Below, piece by piece: positions 1 to 6,000 of a stretch of DNA of 6,000 nt. Positions within the stretch are counted from its first letter, which is position 1, and each line of letters begins with the position of its first letter. The stretch comes from an uncultured Alphaproteobacteria bacterium (GTDB taxonomy: Bacteria > Pseudomonadota > Alphaproteobacteria > Micropepsales > Micropepsaceae): contig CALDFO010000490.1 of the NCBI GenBank assembly GCA_937942205.1, positions 1-6,000 on the forward strand. The letters run 5' to 3'. Below the pieces are notes generated by a model, which had not been told where the DNA came from, ran no database searches, and saw only the letters and a program-made list of their open reading frames with translations. Made by a program: the position numbers and the translations under genes.

Positions 1-1613
<1,613 letters not shown>

Positions 1614-1683
1614 TCCCGCCAGGCCACCCCCTTGCGCGCGGACACGAGCGCGTTAGCGTCGGTTCGACAGATGGACCCGGGCC

Positions 1684-2046
1684 GTGACCGTTATCCGCCA
1701 TATTTTCCACCGCCGCACCAACCGCGCCACCTTTTGGGCCAGCCTGGCGATCCTGGCCCTGGCGCTGGTGCTGTTCCGATGGCTGCACGCTCCGGCGGGA
1801 GTCGCGGCGGCGCTGGGGCTGCTGGTGATCGCCGTGCCGCGCCTGCACGATCTGGGCTATTCCGGCTGGTGGGCGGGCGGGGTGCTGCTGGCGCTGACCG
1901 GCGCGCTGCTGGCCGCCGCCTTTCATTCCGAAATGGTGGCGACCCACGCGGCGGGCGGAATCATCCTGCTGCTGATCGCGGCCGCGCTGTGGCTGGGGAT
2001 CATGCCGGGCGAGAAAAAAGAGAACCGGTGGGGCAACGAGTCCTGA
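1684..2046 (+). CDS. DUF805 family small inner-membrane protein, GTG start
   Basis: The 120-residue product has the DUF805 pattern: an N-terminal RRTNRATFW (residues 10-18), the signature RLHDLGYSGWW (53-63), and a C-terminal PGEKKENRWG (108-117) that matches the usual PG...N.(F/Y/W)G ending. Membrane helices are likely at about 18-34, 38-51, 62-80 and 89-106, which is typical of this family of polytopic proteins. The family is widespread and functionally uncharacterised; no enzyme role can be assigned. The GTG at 1684 is the only plausible start: an in-frame TAG lies at 1654-1656, no ATG lies between, and the first family motif begins ten residues in. The ribosome binding site is weak (TGGA at 1672-1675). 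It follows the DUF2585 gene on the same strand with no terminator between. Confidence 0.85.
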   Translation: MTVIRHIFHRRTNRATFWASLAILALALVLFRWLHAPAGVAAALGLLVIAVPRLHDLGYSGWWAGGVLLALTGALLAAAFHSEMVATHAAGGIILLLIAAALWLGIMPGEKKENRWGNES

Positions 2047-2080
2047 CAACACCACCCAACATGCGGACAAGCGCCCGCGA

Positions 2081-2109
2081 TTGACATTTCCCTGCCTCCA
2101 CCCGACGCT
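2081..2109 (+). promoter_or_regulatory. Promoter-like element upstream of the first propeller gene
   Basis: A perfect TTGACA (2081-2086) is followed at a fixed distance by CCCGACGCT (2101-2109). The same arrangement occurs before the second propeller gene, as TTGACATTT then CCCGAGGTT, and in both cases TTGACA starts exactly 80 nt before the ATG. The TTGACA fits a housekeeping -35 box. The downstream block is not a good TATAAT-like -10. Its CCCGA-start and 14-bp gap faintly recall heat-shock sigma-32 promoters (CTTGAA, then CCCCAT-T), or it may be a regulator site. The conserved pairing supports function; the sigma factor is not determined. Confidence 0.5.
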
Positions 2110-2160
2110 CCGCGCCAATTCGCAGGCCGTGGTCCTGCGCGAGAAACAAAGGGCAATCCC

Positions 2161-4071
2161 ATGAAAATCTCTCATTTTGTCGCCGTCTCGCTGGTGGCGG
2201 GGCTGCTGTGCGGCTCGGCGGTTATCGCGCAACCCTCGGGCGGGCCGTGGAATACCGAGACCGCGCCCATCGGCGAGATGACCGACAATGCCGCCGCCAA
2301 GGCGATATTCCAGAAGCACTTCCCCGAAATCCTGGCCAATCCGCAATCGGCCCAGGCGCGCGATTTCACCCTGCCGGAAATCCGCCAGTTCGTGCCCAGC
2401 ATCACCCGCGCCAAGCTGACCGCGATGGATGCCGACCTGCGCGCGTTGCCGCCGCGCCCCATTGTCGCCGCGCCGGAGCCGCCGCCGGTCAATGAATGGC
2501 TGACCTGGGGTTATGATCCCGAACGCTCCGGCTGGAACCGGGCCGAGAGCACGCTGAATACCCGCAACGCATCGCGGCTGCGCAATGTCTGGAGCATCCA
2601 GCTTTCAACGCCCACCGAGCTGAACACCCTGTCCACCGTCACCGCGCCGGTGATCGTGGCGGGCGTGGATGTCGGCGGCGTCAAGCGCGACCTGCTGTTC
2701 ATTCATGGCCGCGACGACACCCTGTTCGCGCTGGACGCCAATGACGGCAAGATCGTCTGGCAGAAGACCTACAAGAACGACGTGCCGGCGACCAAGCCGC
2801 CGGACTGGCAGTGCTCCAACACGCCGCAAGCCACCCCGACCATCGACAAGGCGCGCGGGCTGGTGTTCTTCATCTCGGGCGACGGCAAGCTGCGCGCCGC
2901 CAACCTGGCGGACGGCGCCGAGCGCATGACGCCGACCGAGTTCACCTCGCCCTTCGCCCGGTCCTGGAGCCTGAATCTGATCGACAATGTGGTCTATGCC
3001 ACCAGCGGGCGGGCCTGCGCCGAGGTGGTGAACAAGGACTCGCCTATGTATGCCGCCGCCGTATCCGGTTTGCGCCGGCTGGGCCGGGGGCCCTTGCGCG
3101 ACGCCTCCGCCGTCAACGCGATGGACGTGAAGGATCTGCAAAACCCCAAGGCGACCTATTTCTTCACCAGCGGCGCGCGTCCCGCCGCGCCCTGGGGCCG
3201 TGGCGGCCTGGCGCGCGGTCCGGGCAACAGCGTGATCCTGGAAACCAGCAACGGCCGCTGGGATCCGATGCGCGGCGATTTCAGCGAAAGCATCCTGCGG
3301 CTGGCGCCCAAGGCGGTGCGGCTGATGGACAGCTTCGTGCCCAACAATTACGCGCACAATCTGCAAAAGGACCTGTCGGGCAGCGCCTCGCCCGTGGTGT
3401 TCGACTTTAATGGCCGCACCCTGGTGGCGGCGACCCAGAAGGAAGGCGTGCTGCGCATCCTGGACGCCAACAATCTGGGCGGCGACGACCATCACACCCC
3501 GCTCTGGGCCTCGCCGCGGCTGGGCAATGACGAGGAAACCGGCACCGATCCGGGCCGCGGCGTGTGGGGCGCGGTGACGACGTACAAGACGCCCGACGGA
3601 CGCCGCTTCCTCTATCTGCCCATGCATGGCGGCAACGGCAAGGCGGCCCCGCCCTTCGCGGTGAATCAGGGCGCCACGCCCAACGGCTCCATCATGGCCT
3701 TCGAGGTGGTGGAGAAGGACGGCAAGATCAGCGCCGAGCCGCGCTGGCAGTCGGGCGACATGATCATGCCCGATCCGCCGGTGGTGGCGAATGGCGTGCT
3801 CTATGCCACCCAGACCGGCGGCCAGCCGATGCAGAACTTCCTCAAGCCGGGCGACAAGCGGATGCAGATCAGCGAAAGCAACGTCATGCGCGCCACGCCC
3901 ACCGGAAACCTGCGGCTGTTCGCCTTCGACGCGGTCACCGGCAAACAGCTTTATGACAGCAGGAACACGCTGACCAACTGGGTGCATTTCAGCGAGCCGG
4001 TGGTGGCGCTGGGCAAGGTGTATCTGGTCACCCATGACGCCAAGGTTCATGCCTTCGGTCTCAAGAAGTGA
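2161..4071 (+). CDS. Secreted PQQ-type beta-propeller protein with extra N-terminal module (paralogue 1)
   Basis: The 636-residue product has a Sec signal peptide (MKISHFVAVSLVAGLLCGSA, likely cut after VIA at residue 23). Next come a module of about 75 residues (24-96) rich in helix-forming sequence (MTDNAAAKAIFQKHFPEIL, ITRAKLTAMDADLRAL) and a Pro/Ala linker (97-110). The propeller core runs from W113 to the end. Core landmarks are WGYDPERSGWNR (116-127), the propeller motif LFALDANDGKIVW (188-200), KDLSGSASPVVFDF, TDPGRGVWGAV, MPDPPVVANGVLYA and LRLFAFDAVTGK near the C-terminus. The PQQ-like repeats identify the fold; the family includes BamB-like scaffolds and alcohol/glucose dehydrogenases. 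No CxxCH haem site is present. The only cysteines in the mature protein are C218 and C286, which probably form a disulfide. It is likely periplasmic. AAAGGG at 2148-2153, 7 nt before the ATG, supports the start. A terminator follows. Whether it binds PQQ or is an enzyme is unproven. Confidence 0.85.
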   Translation: MKISHFVAVSLVAGLLCGSAVIAQPSGGPWNTETAPIGEMTDNAAAKAIFQKHFPEILANPQSAQARDFTLPEIRQFVPSITRAKLTAMDADLRALPPRPIVAAPEPPPVNEWLTWGYDPERSGWNRAESTLNTRNASRLRNVWSIQLSTPTELNTLSTVTAPVIVAGVDVGGVKRDLLFIHGRDDTLFALDANDGKIVWQKTYKNDVPATKPPDWQCSNTPQATPTIDKARGLVFFISGDGKLRAANLADGAERMTPTEFTSPFARSWSLNLIDNVVYATSGRACAEVVNKDSPMYAAAVSGLRRLGRGPLRDASAVNAMDVKDLQNPKATYFFTSGARPAAPWGRGGLARGPGNSVILETSNGRWDPMRGDFSESILRLAPKAVRLMDSFVPNNYAHNLQKDLSGSASPVVFDFNGRTLVAATQKEGVLRILDANNLGGDDHHTPLWASPRLGNDEETGTDPGRGVWGAVTTYKTPDGRRFLYLPMHGGNGKAAPPFAVNQGATPNGSIMAFEVVEKDGKISAEPRWQSGDMIMPDPPVVANGVLYATQTGGQPMQNFLKPGDKRMQISESNVMRATPTGNLRLFAFDAVTGKQLYDSRNTLTNWVHFSEPVVALGKVYLVTHDAKVHAFGLKK

Positions 4072-4106
4072 TGCCGACATAACAGCGGCGTAATTGTGCG
4101 ATTGCG

Positions 4107-4139
4107 AAAGGGCGCGGCATGATCCCCGCGCCCTTTTTT
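4107..4139 (+). terminator. Rho-independent terminator after the first propeller gene
   Basis: AAAGGGCGCGG (4107-4117) pairs perfectly over 11 bp with CCGCGCCCTTT (4126-4136) around an 8-nt loop, and a run of six T ends at 4139. It starts 36 nt after the stop codon. It should end transcription of the first propeller gene and so separate it from the second copy, which has its own promoter-like element 9 nt further on. Confidence 0.92.
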
Positions 4140-4147
4140 CTGCGGCG

Positions 4148-4176
4148 TTGACATTTTATCGCCCGGCCCCGAGGTT
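4148..4176 (+). promoter_or_regulatory. Promoter-like element upstream of the second propeller gene
   Basis: TTGACA (4148-4153) followed by CCCGAGGTT (4168-4176) mirrors the element before the first copy in sequence and spacing, and lies exactly 80 nt before the ATG at 4228. It sits immediately after the preceding terminator, where a new promoter is expected. The remaining leader has diverged between the two copies, which makes the retained blocks more likely to be functional. No standard -10 hexamer is evident at 17-bp spacing (GAGGTT). Confidence 0.55.
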
Positions 4177-4227
4177 GCGGCTCTCTTTTCGGGGCGCTGG
4201 CTCCATTCATCAGGGCAGGATCGGGCA

Positions 4228-5895
4228 ATGTCGAAGAAAGCACTCTTTTCGTTCGCGATGGTTTCGCTGCTGGGCGTCGGCGCCGGGCTGGCGCAGACCG
4301 GCGCCGCACCGGCCAATGACTGGCCCACCTGGGGCTATGACCAGGAGCGCAGCGGCTGGAATCGCGGCGAGACCACCCTCAGCCCCCGGAATGTCGGCCG
4401 CCTGAAGATGCAGTGGACCGCCGAACTGGGCGTGCCCACCGACAACAATGTGCTGTCCACCATGACCGCGCCGGTGATCGCGGGCGGTGTGCAGACCGCG
4501 TCTGGCGTCAAGGACATCCTGTATGTCCTGGGCGCGAACGACGTGCTCTATGCCGTGGATGCCGCCAACGGCCAGAAGCTGTGGGAAAAGAGCTATCCCA
4601 ACCCGATCAAGCCGACCAAGGCTGCCGACTGGCTGTGCCCCAACACCACCAACGCTACCCCCACCGTGGACAAGGCGCGCGGGCTGGTCTTCTTCCTGCC
4701 CAGCGACGGCAAGCTGCGGGCGGTGAGCCTGGCGGACGGCGCCGAAAAGATGACGCCGGTGGAATTCGTGACGCCCTTCGCCCGCGCCTGGAGCCTGAAT
4801 CTGGTGGACGAGATCGTCTACACCACCAGCGGCCGCGCCTGCGGCGAGGTGCAGGATCTGCGCTCGCCCATGGGCGCCGCCGCGCTCAGCGGCCTGGTCC
4901 GCAAGGGCGACGGGCCGCTGCTGGACGCCTCGGCGGTGCAGGCCGCCGACACCCGCGACCTCAGCAAGCCCAGCGTGACGCGCTTCTATACCAGCGGCGC
5001 GCGCCCCGCCGCGCCCTGGGGCCGTGGCAGCACCGCCAAGGGCCCTGACGGCAGCATCTATCTGGAAACCTCCGACGGCCTCTATGATCCGGCGGCGGGC
5101 AATTTCAGCACCAGCATCCTGCGTCTGTCGCCCCATGCGGCGCGGCTGGTGGATAGCTTCACGCCCAGGGTCTACAAGCACAACAACCAGAAGGATCTGT
5201 CGGGCAGCGCCAGCCCCGTGGTGTTCAACTTCAAGGGCCGTACCCTGGTCGCGGTCAGCCAGAAGGAAGCCGTGCTGCGTATCCTGGACGCCGCCAAGAT
5301 GGGCGGCGACGATCACATGACGCCGCTGTTCGAATCCTCCAAGCTGGGCAACGACCAGGAAACCGGCACCGATCCGGGCCGCGGCGTGTGGGGCGCGATC
5401 ACCACCTATGAGACGCCCGACGGCCGCCGCTTCCTCTATCTGCCCATGCTGGGCAATCCGTCCAAGGATGCGCCGGTCTTTCCGGTGACCAACGGCCCGA
5501 TCCCCAACGGCAGCGTCATGGCCTTCGAAGTGCTGGAGAAGGACGGCAAGATCGTCGCCGAGGCGCGCTGGACCTCGACCGACATGGTGATGCCCGACCC
5601 GCCGGTGGTGGCGAACGGCGTGCTCTATGCGCTGCAAAGCGCGGGCCAGGCGATGCAGAACTATGTCAAGCCGGGCGACAAGCGCCTGCCCCGTGATGTC
5701 AGCGCGGTGCTGCGGTCCACGCCCGTCACCAATCTGCGCCTGTTCGCCTATGACGCGGTGACCGGCAAGCCGCTCTATGACAGCAAGCAGATCATGAAGG
5801 GCTGGGTGCATTTCAGCGAGCCGGTGGTGGCGCTGGGCAAGGTCTTTGTCGTCACCCATGACGCCAAGGTTCATGCCTTCGGCCTGGGCCGCTGA
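4228..5895 (+). CDS. Secreted PQQ-type beta-propeller protein, short form (paralogue 2)
   Basis: The 555-residue product has a Sec signal peptide (MSKKALFSFAMVSLLGVGAG, likely cut after GLA at residue 22). The propeller core then begins almost at once: DWPTWGYDQERSGWNR (31-46), LYAVDAANGQKLW (107-119), KDLSGSASPVVFNF, TDPGRGVWGAI, MPDPPVVANGVLYA and a C-terminal LRLFAYDAVTGK. It is a close paralogue of the upstream protein. From W35 to the end (521 residues) its length equals that of the partner from W116, and 26 of the last 30 residues are identical. It lacks the extra N-terminal module and linker. C137 and C205 match the partner's two cysteines at the same 68-residue spacing. No CxxCH motif is present, so it carries no covalent haem. 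AGGA (4217-4220), 7 nt before the ATG, supports the start. It has its own promoter-like element and terminator. The fold and periplasmic location are well supported; an enzymatic or PQQ-binding role is only possible. Confidence 0.87.
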   Translation: MSKKALFSFAMVSLLGVGAGLAQTGAAPANDWPTWGYDQERSGWNRGETTLSPRNVGRLKMQWTAELGVPTDNNVLSTMTAPVIAGGVQTASGVKDILYVLGANDVLYAVDAANGQKLWEKSYPNPIKPTKAADWLCPNTTNATPTVDKARGLVFFLPSDGKLRAVSLADGAEKMTPVEFVTPFARAWSLNLVDEIVYTTSGRACGEVQDLRSPMGAAALSGLVRKGDGPLLDASAVQAADTRDLSKPSVTRFYTSGARPAAPWGRGSTAKGPDGSIYLETSDGLYDPAAGNFSTSILRLSPHAARLVDSFTPRVYKHNNQKDLSGSASPVVFNFKGRTLVAVSQKEAVLRILDAAKMGGDDHMTPLFESSKLGNDQETGTDPGRGVWGAITTYETPDGRRFLYLPMLGNPSKDAPVFPVTNGPIPNGSVMAFEVLEKDGKIVAEARWTSTDMVMPDPPVVANGVLYALQSAGQAMQNYVKPGDKRLPRDVSAVLRSTPVTNLRLFAYDAVTGKPLYDSKQIMKGWVHFSEPVVALGKVFVVTHDAKVHAFGLGR

Positions 5896-5926
5896 GGCTC
5901 CGGCGCAGTAGCCGATCCCGACGATG

Positions 5927-5972
5927 CAAGACCCCGCGGTTCATATCGCGGGGTCTTGGCCGCGGGGTTTTT
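5927..5972 (+). terminator. Rho-independent terminator with two alternative stems after the second propeller gene
   Basis: CAAGACCCCGCG (5927-5938) pairs perfectly over 12 bp with CGCGGGGTCTTG (5947-5958) around an 8-nt loop. A second copy of the right arm, CCGCGGGGT (5960-5968), can instead pair with ACCCCGCGG (5931-5939) and runs directly into five T (5968-5972). The second pairing has the classical terminator layout; the first is the stronger hairpin. It lies 31 nt past the stop codon. I see nothing recognisable in the remaining bases to 6000. Confidence 0.8.
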
Positions 5973-6000
5973 GCTAGGCGAATTTGTGAAACGAAAAGAA

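Noticed and set aside
1632..2084. A 150-codon plus-strand frame overlapping the DUF805 gene
   Set aside because: Its translation is Gly/Ala/Arg-rich and featureless, while the overlapping frame shows the complete DUF805 signature.
2605..4080. A 491-codon open frame on the minus strand opposite the first propeller gene
   Set aside because: It has the same composition artefact. Its similarity to the other antisense frame only mirrors the sense-strand paralogy.
4210..5874. A 554-codon open frame on the minus strand opposite the second propeller gene
   Set aside because: It is antisense to a clear coding gene, and its translation is a His/Arg/Gly/Ala-rich sequence without domains. This is expected from GC-rich third positions.
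2161..5895. The propellers as PQQ-dependent alcohol dehydrogenases with cytochrome domains
   Set aside because: No CxxCH motif is present, no adjacent-cysteine pair is seen, and no cytochrome or pqq biosynthesis gene lies nearby. Only the repeat fold is supported.

Overview
The window is a high-GC stretch that most likely comes from an alphaproteobacterium. The reasons are the class-I aspartate aminotransferase N-terminus, a DUF2585 (UPF0314) membrane protein (a family I know mainly from alphaproteobacteria), and strongly GC-biased third codon positions that open long antisense frames. I cannot name the genus. The second half resembles quinoprotein-like beta-propeller proteins that I associate with soil alphaproteobacteria and acidobacteria.

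Layout, left to right. (1) Positions 1-271, minus strand: the N-terminal 90 codons of an aspartate aminotransferase that runs off the left edge. (2) Positions 272-481: a short GC-rich divergent intergenic region with several small hairpins. (3) Positions 482-919, plus strand: a small secreted lipoprotein of unknown function. (4) Positions 920-1040: a cluster of small perfect hairpins that looks like a palindromic intergenic repeat. (5) Positions 1041-1613 and 1684-2046: two small integral membrane proteins, DUF2585 and DUF805. (6) Positions 2161-4071 and 4228-5895: two tandem, same-strand paralogues of a secreted PQQ-type beta-propeller protein. Each has its own upstream TTGACA element, and each is followed by its own intrinsic terminator.

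The paralogue pair is the most notable content. Their roughly 520-residue propeller cores are the same length at every anchor I checked, so they appear to align without gaps, and they share identical DNA runs of 32-42 nt. They keep the same two cysteines at the same spacing. Their upstream elements sit exactly 80 nt before each start codon. They differ mainly in that the first copy carries an extra N-terminal module of about 75 residues and a proline-rich linker between its signal peptide and the propeller. Neither has a CxxCH haem motif, and no PQQ biosynthesis gene or cytochrome partner lies in the window, so a true PQQ-dehydrogenase role is not shown. Because each copy has its own promoter-like element and terminator, they look like separately transcribed units that could be regulated in parallel.

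I see no CRISPR array, tRNA, rRNA, transposase or phage gene. The window looks like ordinary chromosomal sequence with a lineage-specific tandem duplication, not a defence or mobile system.
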